This document shows, piece after piece, positions 15,307 to 23,370 of a stretch of DNA of 23,460 nucleotides. This DNA is from an uncultured Veillonella sp. (GTDB lineage Bacteria > Bacillota > Negativicutes > Veillonellales > Veillonellaceae), in assembly GCA_900544365.1 (NCBI GenBank), contig UQVF01000025.1:1-23460 (forward strand). The letters are read 5' to 3'. The translations under genes and the position numbers were made by a program. The number at the start of each line of letters is the position of its first letter. The first letter of the stretch is position 1. The notes under the pieces are model-generated. The model worked only from the letters and a program-made list of their open reading frames with translations, searched no databases and was not told the origin of the DNA.

Positions 15307-15951
15307 TTATTTATTGGCTGCTTCCCAGTCCGCTAGAAAACGTGCTAATCCTGCATCTGTTAATGGATGTTTTAAGGATTGTTGTAACACATTAAATGGC
15401 ACTGTTGCAATATGTGCACCTGCTTTAGCACATTGTGTCATATGCATAGGTGTACGAACGCTAGCTGCTATAATTTCTGTTGAAATATTATGAACCATAA
15501 AAATTTCAGCAATATCTTCAATTAATTGGATGCCATCCATAGAAATATCATCTACACGACCTACAAATGGACTTACATACGTAGCCCCTACACGTGCTGC
15601 TAACAAAGCTTGGTTAGCAGAAAAAATTAAAGTTACATTCGTTTTAATACCTTCTTTAGATAATACAGATACTGCTTTTAAACCTTCTGCAGTCATAGGT
15701 ACTTTAATTACTACGTTATCGCCTAATTTAATTAATTCATAGGCTTCTTTTACCATTTCTGGTGCTGTAGTAGCAATCACTTCTGCACTCACTGGTCCTT
15801 CTACAAGACCAGCAATTTGTTGAATTACTTCGTGTAAATCACGCTTTTCTTTTACGATTAATGATGGGTTTGTTGTTACCCCTGCAATAAAGCCCATTTC
15901 ATAAGCTGCTTTAATATCATCAAAATTAGCTGTATCAATGAAGAATTTCAT
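15307..15951 (-). CDS. fsa: Small transaldolase / fructose-6-phosphate aldolase family enzyme
   Basis: A 214-residue class I aldolase of the short transaldolase (TalC/FSA) family, forming a TIM barrel. Lys83 in NVVIKVPMT is the Schiff-base lysine; AGVTTNPSL (23-31) is the conserved start of the active site. At the positions that separate the two activities, it has Glu57 (SAEVIA) and Phe129 (SPFVGRVDD), where E. coli fructose-6-phosphate aldolase has Gln59 and Tyr131. That favours true transaldolase activity (sedoheptulose 7-phosphate + glyceraldehyde 3-phosphate exchange) despite the usual database name. AAAGGAG lies six bases before the ATG and follows the serS TAG stop directly. It probably supplies pentose phosphates without an oxidative branch. 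The residue comparison is from memory of the family. Confidence 0.93.
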   Translation of the reverse strand: MKFFIDTANFDDIKAAYEMGFIAGVTTNPSLIVKEKRDLHEVIQQIAGLVEGPVSAEVIATTAPEMVKEAYELIKLGDNVVIKVPMTAEGLKAVSVLSKEGIKTNVTLIFSANQALLAARVGATYVSPFVGRVDDISMDGIQLIEDIAEIFMVHNISTEIIAASVRTPMHMTQCAKAGAHIATVPFNVLQQSLKHPLTDAGLARFLADWEAANK

Positions 15952-15964
15952 AGTGGACTCCTTT

Positions 15965-17242
15965 CTAAGCCTCTGGATGAATATGGGTTAAACCACCCAT
16001 ATATGGTTGAAGTGCTGTTGGAATACGTACGGAGCCATCTGCTTCTTGATTATTTTCCAAAATGGCAGCCACTGTACGACCTACAGCTAAACCAGATCCA
16101 TTTAATGTATGTACAAATTCTGGTTTACCTTTTTGTTCACGACGGAATTTAATATTACCACGACGTGCTTGGAAATCCGTCATATTAGAACATGAAGAAA
16201 TTTCACGATATACACCTTGGCTTGGCATCCAAACTTCGATATCGTATGTCTTTGCAGAACCAAATCCCATATCACCTGTACATAATGTGATAACACGATG
16301 TGGTAATTCTAAAGCTTGTAATATACTTTCTGCTTGTCCTGTTAATGTTTCTAATTCTGCAAAAGATTCTTCTGGTTTTGCAAATTTCACTAATTCTACT
16401 TTATTAAATTGATGTTGGCGAATTAATCCTCGTGTATCACGACCAGCAGAGCCTGCTTCTGCACGGAAACAAGCTGTAAAAGCTGTATAATATTTTGGCA
16501 ATTCTTCAGCTGTTAAAATTTCATTAGCATGATAGTTTGTCAATGTAACTTCTGCCGTCGGAATTAGGAAATAGTTTTCCCCCTCCACTTTATACATATC
16601 TTCAGCAAATTTTGGCAATTGACCTGTGTTCGTCAAGGTTTCACGAGTAACAATATAAGGCGTCATCATTTCTGTGTAGCCAGCACTACCATGCATGTCT
16701 AACATAAAGTTAATCAGTGCCCTTTCTAATCGGGCACCAATTCCTTTATAGATAGTGAAACGAGCACCACTTTCCTTGGCTGCTCTTTCAAAATCTAAAA
16801 TCCCTAAGGATTCTCCTAAATCCCAATGCGCTTTTACATTGAAATCAAAAGAACGAGGTGCCCCCCAACGGCGTTGCTCGATATTTTCATTTTCATCCGC
16901 ACCTACTGGTACAGAGGCATCACACATATTAGGCAACATCAAGGCTACTTGCTGTAACTCTGATTCTACTTCACGCAATTTATTATCCAACGCGCCGATT
17001 TCATCACCTACACGTTGCATTTCTGCAATTTTATCATCAGCATTTTCTTTATTGCGTTTTAATTGGCTGATTTCTGCCGTTACTGCATTACGCACTGCTT
17101 TCAATTGTTCTACTTCTTGAATGATAGCACGTCTTTCATCATAGAACTTCACAAAGCTAGCCAGGTCGCCTGTTGTATGACGACGATCTAAGTTTTCTTG
17201 TACCGTTTCGATATTCTCACGGACAAATTTTAAATCCAACAT
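15965..17242 (-). CDS. serS: Seryl-tRNA synthetase
   Basis: A 425-residue class II aminoacyl-tRNA synthetase that charges tRNA-Ser (and tRNA-Sec where present). Residues 1-105 or so form the antiparallel coiled-coil arm that grips the long variable arm of tRNA-Ser. Motif 2 is FRAEAGSAGRDTRGLIRQHQF, and motif 3 is GSGLAVGRTVAAILE with its catalytic Arg. I place the start at the second of two close ATGs (17242, beginning MLDLKFVREN), since GAGGT is seven bases upstream of it and almost touches the first ATG (17248). Length and beginning agree with the family. It leads the unit with the transaldolase and glpX; the coupling of a synthetase with carbon genes probably reflects co-transcription only. 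I found no T-box antiterminator motif in its leader. Confidence 0.96.
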   Translation of the reverse strand: MLDLKFVRENIETVQENLDRRHTTGDLASFVKFYDERRAIIQEVEQLKAVRNAVTAEISQLKRNKENADDKIAEMQRVGDEIGALDNKLREVESELQQVALMLPNMCDASVPVGADENENIEQRRWGAPRSFDFNVKAHWDLGESLGILDFERAAKESGARFTIYKGIGARLERALINFMLDMHGSAGYTEMMTPYIVTRETLTNTGQLPKFAEDMYKVEGENYFLIPTAEVTLTNYHANEILTAEELPKYYTAFTACFRAEAGSAGRDTRGLIRQHQFNKVELVKFAKPEESFAELETLTGQAESILQALELPHRVITLCTGDMGFGSAKTYDIEVWMPSQGVYREISSCSNMTDFQARRGNIKFRREQKGKPEFVHTLNGSGLAVGRTVAAILENNQEADGSVRIPTALQPYMGGLTHIHPEA

Positions 17243-17322
17243 AATCATGACCTCATAGAATTCATTTAAGTACTTAATTAATCTACATCTAATATTAGCA
17301 CATTTGCTACTACTTTTCTACC

Positions 17323-17328
17323 ATTATA
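17323..17328 (-). promoter_or_regulatory. Candidate -10 element for serS
   Basis: A perfect TATAAT lies on the minus strand, about 80 bases before the serS start, and just beyond the lysS terminator. The -35 position holds only TAAATT, so this is a weak call. The remaining 213-base gap between lysS and serS shows no other structure besides that terminator. Confidence 0.35.
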
Positions 17329-17380
17329 GGGATTTACTTACGGGGAATTTACATTGTCCATTCCTCATTCCAACTACTAA

Positions 17381-17419
17381 GAGAAACAAAACAGCGACTA
17401 AACCCTGTTGTTTAGTCGC
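17381..17419 (-). terminator. Intrinsic terminator after lysS
   Basis: Minus strand GCGACTAAA (17411-17419) pairs perfectly with TTTAGTCGC (17394-17402) across an eight-base loop, followed by the T-rich stretch TGTTTTGTTTCTC. It lies 43 bases after the lysS stop and closes the greA-lysS unit. Confidence 0.85.
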
Positions 17420-17461
17420 CGTATATAATAGTCTACTACACTTCATTGCATGTAAGCTGTA

Positions 17462-18982
17462 TTATTCTTCTACTGTTTCTTCCTCTTCTACTTTCACTGT
17501 TTCTGGTTTCATTAGAGGGAATAACAATACATCACGAATAGATGCAGAGTCAGTCAAGAACATCACTAGACGGTCGATGCCGATACCTAAACCTGCAGTT
17601 GGTGGCAAACCGTATTCCAAAGCTGTTACAAAGTCTTCATCCATACGGTGTGCTTCATCATCGCCCGCTTCACGTTCTTTCAACTGATTCTCAAAACGTT
17701 GTTTTTGATCGATTGGGTCATTTAACTCGGAGTAGCCATTTGCTAATTCACGACCATAAATGAAGATTTCAAAACGCTCTGTAGTCAATGGTTTCTCACG
17801 ATTTTGTTTTGCCAATGGAGAAATTTCAACTGGATGCCCATATACTACAGTTGGTTGCATCAAGTTTTCTTCTACATATTCTTCAAAACATAAATTCATG
17901 ATTTTACCAATACCATCCGCTTCACCATATTCTACATTTAAGCGGTCTGCAATAGCACGTGCTTCACTCAATGTTTCGATTGCATCAAAATCTTCCCCAG
18001 TGTATTTTTTAATGCCTTCTTGCATAGTAATTCGATTCCATGGTGGAGTCAAATCAATATCCATGCCTTGGTAATTAATCTTTGTGGTACCCAAGACTTC
18101 TTGTGCACAGTAGGATACCACTCCTTCTGTTAAAGCAATAGCATCTTCAAAATTACCATAGGCTTGGTAGGATTCCATCATGGTAAATTCTGGATTATGA
18201 CGGATCGATACACCTTCATTACGGAAAGAACGGTTAATTTCATACACACGCTCTAAACCGCCAACGATCAAACGTTTTAAATATAACTCAGGAGAAATAC
18301 GCATATAGATATCAATGTCTAAAGCATTGTGATGCGTAATGAATGGGCGTGCTGCTGCACCACCTGGAATAGCATGCATCATAGGCGTTTCTACTTCCAT
18401 GAATTGTTTGCTATTCAAATACTCTCTAATTTTAGCCACGATTTTTGTACGTTTTACGAAAGTATCTCGTACACTAGGGTTTACGATTAAATCCACATAG
18501 CGTTGGCGATAACGAAGTTCTGTATCTTTTAAGCCATGCCATTTTTCTGGTAATGGACGAAGGGATTTAGATAATAGAGTTAATTTATTAACTTTAACAG
18601 TAATTTCCCCTTTTTGTGTTTTAAACACATGTCCCTCAATACCTACAATATCACCCATATCAAGCATTTTTACATATTTGTAATCCTCTTCCCCCATAAC
18701 ATCTTTACGGAAGTATACTTGAATATCGCCAGATAAGTCACGCAAATTAGCGAAGGCTGTTTTGCCATGTGAACGAATTGTCATCAATCGACCAGCAAGC
18801 ACAACTGGTTGACCATCAAAATCACGGAATTCATCCTTAATTTGGAGTGCCTTGTGTTGAACAACAAATCGTTGTCCAAATGGATAGATATTATCCTCTT
18901 CATATTGCGCCAACTTTTCGCGGCGTACCAACATTTGATCGTTTAAATCCAATTGTTCTGGCACATGTTTTTCTTCGCTCAT
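17462..18982 (-). CDS. lysS: Lysyl-tRNA synthetase (class II)
   Basis: A 506-residue class II synthetase that charges tRNA-Lys. Residues about 55-150 are the OB-fold anticodon-binding domain (VVLAGRLMTIRSHGKTAFANL, then the strand IQVYFRK). The catalytic domain follows: motif 1 around IREYLNSKQFMEVETPMM, motif 2 in RVYEINRSFRNEGVSIRHNPEF, motif 3 GLGIGIDRLVMFLTDS near the C-terminus. The tail after motif 3 ends in a run of Glu (EEEETVEE), slightly longer and more acidic than usual. AAGGAGG lies six bases before the ATG. It is 27 bases downstream of greA, and this greA-lysS pairing is common in Firmicutes. A strong terminator follows. Confidence 0.97.
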   Translation of the reverse strand: MSEEKHVPEQLDLNDQMLVRREKLAQYEEDNIYPFGQRFVVQHKALQIKDEFRDFDGQPVVLAGRLMTIRSHGKTAFANLRDLSGDIQVYFRKDVMGEEDYKYVKMLDMGDIVGIEGHVFKTQKGEITVKVNKLTLLSKSLRPLPEKWHGLKDTELRYRQRYVDLIVNPSVRDTFVKRTKIVAKIREYLNSKQFMEVETPMMHAIPGGAAARPFITHHNALDIDIYMRISPELYLKRLIVGGLERVYEINRSFRNEGVSIRHNPEFTMMESYQAYGNFEDAIALTEGVVSYCAQEVLGTTKINYQGMDIDLTPPWNRITMQEGIKKYTGEDFDAIETLSEARAIADRLNVEYGEADGIGKIMNLCFEEYVEENLMQPTVVYGHPVEISPLAKQNREKPLTTERFEIFIYGRELANGYSELNDPIDQKQRFENQLKEREAGDDEAHRMDEDFVTALEYGLPPTAGLGIGIDRLVMFLTDSASIRDVLLFPLMKPETVKVEEEETVEE

Positions 18983-19009
18983 GAGGGGCCTCCTTATACT
19001 TCTTTACCC

Positions 19010-19483
19010 TTATTGAATGTTTAATATTTTAAAACTCACCATGCCATCTGGTGTGTTTACTTCAACTTTGTCACCTTTAGCTTTTCCTAAAATCGCAACG
19101 CCCACCGGAGATTCGTTAGAAATGCGATTGTTGAAAGGATCTGCCTCAGAAGAACCTACAATGGTATACTCTAATTCTTCATTAAACTCTTCGTCTAATA
19201 AAGTCACTTTGCTACCTACTGATACAGTATCACCTTTTACATTTTCATCAATAATCTTAGCCGTATTAATTTTATTCTCCAACTCGATGATATGGCCTTC
19301 GATGAAAGCTTGTTCGTTTTTCGCATCATCATATTCAGAGTTTTCTGAAATATCTCCATAAGAAATAGCAATTTTAATACGTTCTGCTACTTCAATGCGT
19401 CGTACAGATTTATAATGATTCAATTCTTCTTCTAACTTCTTCAAGCCTTCGGCTGTAAGTAAGGTTTCTTTTACCTCTGCCAT
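19010..19483 (-). CDS. greA: Transcription elongation factor GreA
   Basis: A 157-residue factor that enters the secondary channel of RNA polymerase and stimulates cleavage of backtracked RNA. Residues about 1-75 form the coiled-coil finger, with acidic tip GDISENSEYDDAKNE; the rest is the FKBP-like C-terminal domain (GSKVTLLDEEFNEELEYTIVG, ISNESPVGVAILGKAKGD). I place the start at ATG 19483 (MAEVKETLLTAEGLKKLEEEL), the conserved beginning, with GGAGAG six bases upstream. A second in-frame ATG at 19531 would add 16 residues and has a strong AAGGGAGG seven bases before it; see the leader hairpin. It is transcribed from a consensus promoter and leads lysS. Confidence 0.96.
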   Translation of the reverse strand: MAEVKETLLTAEGLKKLEEELNHYKSVRRIEVAERIKIAISYGDISENSEYDDAKNEQAFIEGHIIELENKINTAKIIDENVKGDTVSVGSKVTLLDEEFNEELEYTIVGSSEADPFNNRISNESPVGVAILGKAKGDKVEVNTPDGMVSFKILNIQ

Positions 19484-19516
19484 GTATGTCTCTCCATTTC
19501 TATTCCTCATATACAG

Positions 19517-19546
19517 AAAACAGTGCCACATGACACTGCCTCCCTT
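19517..19546 (-). promoter_or_regulatory. greA leader hairpin over an alternative start
   Basis: On the minus strand AAGGGAGG (19539-19546) is followed by CAGTGTC-ATGT-GGCACTG (19521-19538), a seven-base stem with one G-U pair, then TTTT (19517-19520). The hairpin loop holds the upstream ATG (19529-19531), which is in frame with greA and ideally spaced from AAGGGAGG. It could be a weak attenuator, or control the longer GreA form. E. coli greA also has a leader terminator that yields a short RNA, but I have no evidence for homology. Confidence 0.5.
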
Positions 19547-19586
19547 ATGAAAAAGTTACTTAAATTTCTTATTAACAATAGCTATA

Positions 19587-19615
19587 ATTATACTGACTTC
19601 TCTTATAAATGTCAA
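19587..19615 (-). promoter_or_regulatory. Consensus sigma-A promoter of greA-lysS
   Basis: Minus strand TTGACA (19610-19615), exactly 17 bases, then TATAAT (19587-19592): full matches to both consensus elements. Transcription would begin near 19580, giving a leader of about 95 bases that contains the hairpin at 19521-19538. It is the best promoter in the window. Confidence 0.88.
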
Positions 19616-19657
19616 TGTAAAAGCCTAGACTGATACCACACACATGGAAACATATAT

Positions 19658-20833
19658 TTATTTTGTATAGGTGCTTTCGTAAATAGCCAGCACATCCTTA
19701 GCCGTAAGATTACTATATGCTGTAGGATAACGTACACAGCTATTTGCAATATCTTCCAAAGATTCTTTAGGAATACCTACTTCTTCTAGCGTAGAAGGAG
19801 CACCAATTTCTATGAAATAAGCCTCCAATGCTTCAATACCAGCTAATGCATATTCTGTATCCGTCAAAGCCCCTTGTTCAAGCCCCCACACTTCTTTTGC
19901 AAAACGCTTTAGGCGTACAGTAGCCTTTGGTAATATCCACCGTAAATAGGCTGGATGAATGATTGCCAAGCCTGCCCCGTGAGGAATATCATAAAATGCT
20001 GATAGAGCATGTTCTAACGCATGGGTCATCCAATCTTGATCTTTTCCTAATCCTAAAGACCGATTTAATGCTAAGGTAGCACCCCACATAATATTAGATC
20101 TAGCTTCGTAATCTTCTAGGTTTTCCATAGATTTTCGACCATTACGCAGAATATTTTTAAAGACTCCTTCAATGGCAGAATCTGTCACATTATCATTATC
20201 TGGTGTAGATACATATTGCTCCAATAAATGGGACAACATATCTACGATACCATATGCCACTTGTTCTCTCGGTAACGTATAGGTATACGTAGGATCTAAC
20301 ATAGAAAATTGTGGAAACAATGCAGGTCCATAACCACTTAATTTTTTCTGTGTCTCCCAATCTGTAATAACACCACCGTTATTCATTTCACTGCCAGTGG
20401 CTGCCATGGTTAACACCACACCAAATGGCAATGCCTCCGTTACAGGTTGATGTTCTAAAAAGAAGGTTCCCCAAAAATCGGCTGTATCTGGCAGTGTAGC
20501 ACCACCTGCAATAAATTTGGTGCAATCAATAACAGAGCCACCGCCGACGGCTAGGATAAAGTCAATGTTATGTTCTTTGCATATAGCAATACCTTCACGC
20601 ACTTTCGTAGTCCGTGGATTTGACATAATGCCACTGAGTTCAAACACTTCCTTACCTGCCTCTTCTAAGGCATCTTTCACCGCATTATAAATGCCATTCT
20701 TTTTAATACTACCTCCACCATAGGTCAGTAGCACTCGTGTTCCATAGTTGCTTAATTCAGCAACTAATGATTCTTTCACACAATCTTTGCCAAATACAAT
20801 TTTGGTTGGATTATGGTAAATAAATGATTTCAT
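19658..20833 (-). CDS. Iron-containing alcohol dehydrogenase (butanol dehydrogenase/YqhD-like)
   Basis: A 391-residue NAD(P)H-dependent enzyme that reduces aldehydes to alcohols. The nucleotide-binding part shows VGGGSVIDCTKFIA (96-109). Metal ligands are Asp198 and His202 (VDMLSHLLEQY), His271 (THALEHALS) and His285 (IPHGAGLAI); each is four positions later than in E. coli YqhD, so the site is complete. TMAATGSEMNNGGVI (142-156) is the conserved substrate/cofactor loop. Length is normal. AAGGAG lies 11 bases upstream of the ATG, with AAGGG nearer. It is 31 bases after the aldose epimerase gene and last in that unit; I see no clear terminator before the greA promoter. Likely role: disposal of reducing power or aldehyde detoxification; the natural substrate cannot be read from the sequence. 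Confidence 0.94.
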   Translation of the reverse strand: MKSFIYHNPTKIVFGKDCVKESLVAELSNYGTRVLLTYGGGSIKKNGIYNAVKDALEEAGKEVFELSGIMSNPRTTKVREGIAICKEHNIDFILAVGGGSVIDCTKFIAGGATLPDTADFWGTFFLEHQPVTEALPFGVVLTMAATGSEMNNGGVITDWETQKKLSGYGPALFPQFSMLDPTYTYTLPREQVAYGIVDMLSHLLEQYVSTPDNDNVTDSAIEGVFKNILRNGRKSMENLEDYEARSNIMWGATLALNRSLGLGKDQDWMTHALEHALSAFYDIPHGAGLAIIHPAYLRWILPKATVRLKRFAKEVWGLEQGALTDTEYALAGIEALEAYFIEIGAPSTLEEVGIPKESLEDIANSCVRYPTAYSNLTAKDVLAIYESTYTK

Positions 20834-20864
20834 TCGACCCTTGTCTCCTTACTATTAAATACGC

Positions 20865-21887
20865 CTATCGGTGATAGAAGGAATAAGCGATCGTCCTTTC
20901 ATATACTGTATCTGCTTTAGTCTTACTTTCACCATTCATATTAATATCATTCGGCACAAATTGTGGCTCAATGGCAATCCCTGCATGAGTGCCATAATGA
21001 CGATCTCGACCATCCTCATTTAACCAGTTTCCCGTATACACCTGAAAGTGGGGTGCATCTGTATGGAATACGGCTGTCACATCCTTACCTTGTAACACCG
21101 CAAAAGATACAACAGAATCTACTGCGCTACTTCCTTCTAATGGAGCCGTTAGAAAATCATGGTCATATCCTTTATATTGACTTAGGTCATCAGCATAATA
21201 GTCCAATGCTTTTTGTAGATCCATACCTCTTCTAAAGTCAAACGGCGTTCCTTCTACAGATACTGGCTCAAGCTGAGGAATTTGATGGTCTCCAAATAGC
21301 ATGTACTGATGAGATCCTAATTCTAATATATGGTTTGATAAGTCACCTTCTCCATGTAAGTTAAAGTATACATGATTCGTCAAATTGACAAAGGAATCTT
21401 CTGAAGTTGTATAGGCATACGTAACTACTAAGGTCTGTTCTACCAATCTAAACACCGCTTCTACATATACATCCCCTGGGAATCCATCTTCTTCAGAGGT
21501 AATGGAGTGAGATAAGCGTACCGCTGTATCAGAACAATTCTCCTCCACTACATCCCATAAACGATGTCCTATATTTCCTTTACCACTATGTAATAAGTTT
21601 GGTCCATTATTTGCTTCTAGCTGGTAAACTGTTCCATTCCACGTATAAGCTGCATTAGCAATACGATTCGCTACACGCCCTACAGTAGCACCTAGTTGAC
21701 CATGTTTAGTTTCATACTCTTCTACAGAATCATATCCCAATGCTAAATCGCGTTGTAACACTTTGTCATAGACAGCGACAATGGTGGCACCATAATTACT
21801 AATTTGCACTCGTAGTGCATCATTTTCTATTGTACATACATGAGCCTCATGACCTGTTTGTAATCGTCCAAAAGATTCTACTTTCAT
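20865..21887 (-). CDS. galM: Aldose 1-epimerase (galactose mutarotase)
   Basis: A 340-residue cytoplasmic enzyme that interconverts alpha and beta anomers of sugars. Motifs: GRVANRIANA (70-79), NNGPNLLHSG (93-102, with His100), NLTNHVYFNL (168-177, catalytic His172), KGYDHDF, and the IEPQFVPNDIN segment near the end with the catalytic Glu. Length is typical. The start is the second of two adjacent ATGs (21887): AGGAG (21893-21897) is five bases before it and overlaps the moaA TAG stop. A longer reading from 21914 would run 19 bases into moaA and lack a ribosome site. No galactose genes adjoin it, so its substrate may be another aldose, or it helps recycle sugars for cell-surface glycans. Confidence 0.93.
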   Translation of the reverse strand: MKVESFGRLQTGHEAHVCTIENDALRVQISNYGATIVAVYDKVLQRDLALGYDSVEEYETKHGQLGATVGRVANRIANAAYTWNGTVYQLEANNGPNLLHSGKGNIGHRLWDVVEENCSDTAVRLSHSITSEEDGFPGDVYVEAVFRLVEQTLVVTYAYTTSEDSFVNLTNHVYFNLHGEGDLSNHILELGSHQYMLFGDHQIPQLEPVSVEGTPFDFRRGMDLQKALDYYADDLSQYKGYDHDFLTAPLEGSSAVDSVVSFAVLQGKDVTAVFHTDAPHFQVYTGNWLNEDGRDRHYGTHAGIAIEPQFVPNDINMNGESKTKADTVYERTIAYSFYHR

Positions 21888-21898
21888 CATAACTCCTA
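21885..21898 (-). promoter_or_regulatory. moaA stop codon embedded in the galM ribosome binding site
   Basis: The moaA TAG (21896-21898) runs into AGGAG (21893-21897), which is five bases from the galM ATG at 21885-21887. This decides the galM start and ties two functionally unrelated genes by coupling, as in the mla operon. Confidence 0.65.
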
Positions 21899-22858
21899 AC
21901 CGCCGATACGCCACATAGGACGTTCCACTTTTTCAATAGAATTCCCATCATGACTCGCATACCGACCTTGTAACGCCTCTTCAATACAATGTAATATAGT
22001 TTGCGGTGTACCACCATGTTCGATAAGCCCACGCAAATCCAAATCTTCATCACGCAACAAGCATAAGCGTAACGAGCCATCCGCAGTGAAACGAATACGA
22101 TTGCAAGAAGAACAGTATTGATTGGACAAAGGAAAAATAAAACCGATTCGTTGTCCATTAGGCAATTGGAAATATTGAGCTGGGCCAAATCCCAATCGGT
22201 CTGTGACTGGCTTTAGCTCAGATCCCACAATACGTTCAATCTGAGCCTTCCATTCTCCAAAGGTGGGCACATGACTTTGTTTGCCTTGAAATGGCATATA
22301 TTCAATGAATCGCCATACTACATCCCATTCTTTTCCATAGTGCAATAAGGTTTCCACTTCTTTATCAGAAAATGGCGCTTGCACTACAGTATTGATTTTT
22401 ATATTTTGAAAGCCTGCTGATTTTGCAGTTTCTATACCACGAAGTACACTAGCTAATTGTCCATTACGACCTACTGCTTTGGCAAATCCTGCTTCTTCTA
22501 CTGAATCTAGGCTAATATTGAGTCGTTGTACACCAGCTTTATATAAACGCTCTCCATGAGCTTCCAATAGACTACCATTCGTAGTCATAGAAATATCTGA
22601 AAACCATTGCCGTTCCCGTATATACTCTAATAATTCATATAAATAAGGATACAATAATGGCTCTCCACCGGTTAATCGCAACGCTTTCACTCCACCTAAA
22701 TGTAGTGCCTCTAGAAGAGGTAACCAAAAACTTGGCGGTAGTACTGGTGCCATAGCTTCTGTAATCTCCTCTGGTCGACAATAGGCACAACAAAAGTTGC
22801 ACGCTTCCGTTAAAGATATACGTGCATACTCAATGACACGCCCTTGGCTATCACGCAT
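21896..22858 (-). CDS. moaA: GTP 3',8-cyclase MoaA (molybdenum cofactor)
   Basis: A 320-residue radical SAM enzyme that converts GTP to 3',8-cyclo-7,8-dihydro-GTP, the first step of molybdenum cofactor synthesis. The SAM cluster motif is CNFCCAYC (Cys20, Cys24, Cys27). RLTGGEPLLYP is the conserved SAM-binding segment. The second cluster uses CSSC followed 13 residues later by another Cys (SCNRIRFTADGSLRLC). The chain ends in Gly-Gly, as functional MoaA does. I place the start at ATG 22858, with GAGGA upstream in the end of the MOSC gene; an earlier in-frame ATG (22909) would run 51 bases further into that gene. Overlap with the MOSC gene is eight bases. Molybdoenzymes in such anaerobes include nitrate reductase and formate dehydrogenase. 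Confidence 0.95.
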   Translation of the reverse strand: MRDSQGRVIEYARISLTEACNFCCAYCRPEEITEAMAPVLPPSFWLPLLEALHLGGVKALRLTGGEPLLYPYLYELLEYIRERQWFSDISMTTNGSLLEAHGERLYKAGVQRLNISLDSVEEAGFAKAVGRNGQLASVLRGIETAKSAGFQNIKINTVVQAPFSDKEVETLLHYGKEWDVVWRFIEYMPFQGKQSHVPTFGEWKAQIERIVGSELKPVTDRLGFGPAQYFQLPNGQRIGFIFPLSNQYCSSCNRIRFTADGSLRLCLLRDEDLDLRGLIEHGGTPQTILHCIEEALQGRYASHDGNSIEKVERPMWRIGG

Positions 22859-23300
22859 TGACAGGTTCCTCAAGAATACGTACTGTATCTCCAACCTGGA
22901 TCTTTCCACCTTCTAGAACGCGGCCAAAAATTCCTTGTGTCGGCATAATACAGCTACCAACCTGTTGCATAATTTCACAACCATGATGACATTCTTTACC
23001 AATTTGCGTAACTTCTACAATTGTTTTTCCTAACGCTAATTTAGTACCTACTGGTAATTGGAATAACGTTAATCCCTCTACTGTAATATTTTCCGCAAAA
23101 TCTCCAGGATATACATCTGCCCCACTTTTACGCATTAGTTCGATGCTTTCAATACCAAGTAAGCTTAGTTGACGATGCCATGGACCAGCATGAGCATCTC
23201 CTTCAATACCATGATTTACGATTAACTCCGCTTCCGGGATATTTGTTTTCTTTTGTCCTTTTGCTCTGCTAATTGAAATAGCAATAATTTTTGCTTCCAT
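22851..23300 (-). CDS. MOSC-domain protein (molybdenum cofactor-associated)
   Basis: A 149-residue stand-alone MOSC domain, a family related to the molybdenum cofactor sulfurase C-terminus and expected to bind or carry sulfur/cofactor. Landmarks: IEGDAHAGPWHRQLSLLG (33-49), PGDFAENITVEG (65-76), and KECHHGC plus GSCIMPTQGIFGRV near the end, with three Cys of which the last is the likely conserved one. GGAG precedes the ATG. Its last codons overlap the start of moaA, so the two probably act together; no moaC, mogA or moeA is inside the window, and more cofactor genes may lie upstream beyond the edge. The exact reaction is unknown. Confidence 0.92.
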   Translation of the reverse strand: MEAKIIAISISRAKGQKKTNIPEAELIVNHGIEGDAHAGPWHRQLSLLGIESIELMRKSGADVYPGDFAENITVEGLTLFQLPVGTKLALGKTIVEVTQIGKECHHGCEIMQQVGSCIMPTQGIFGRVLEGGKIQVGDTVRILEEPVNA

Positions 23301-23346
23301 TATATCTCCTTAGATTATTATATTTAAATTTACCTATATAGTTCAT

Positions 23347-23370
23347 ATTATAACATGTTTACACCGTAAA
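23347..23370 (-). promoter_or_regulatory. Extended -10 promoter with inverted repeat before the MOSC-moaA operon
   Basis: The minus strand carries TGTTATAAT (23347-23355), a TATAAT with upstream TG. Directly upstream, in place of a good -35, lies the palindrome TTTAC-GGT-GTAAA (23358-23370), well placed to be a repressor or activator site. Transcription would begin near 23340, about 40 bases before the MOSC ATG. The remaining DNA to the window end shows no supported gene. Confidence 0.45.

Noticed and set aside
17249..17461. T-box or other tRNA-sensing leader before serS
   Set aside because: No AGGGTGG-type T-box sequence and no antiterminator pairing are visible; the only structure is the lysS terminator.
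19616..19657. Terminator between the alcohol dehydrogenase gene and greA
   Set aside because: Only three- to four-base stems can be formed, with no T-run, so read-through to greA cannot be excluded.
21847..22188. Minus-strand 113-codon frame spanning moaA and galM
   Set aside because: Out-of-frame with both real genes, and without a ribosome site.
28..23300. Many plus-strand open frames of 60-143 codons (for example 6233-6664, 12815-13222, 17304-17687)
   Set aside because: They lie wholly or mostly antisense to clear protein genes, lack ribosome sites and show no recognisable domain.
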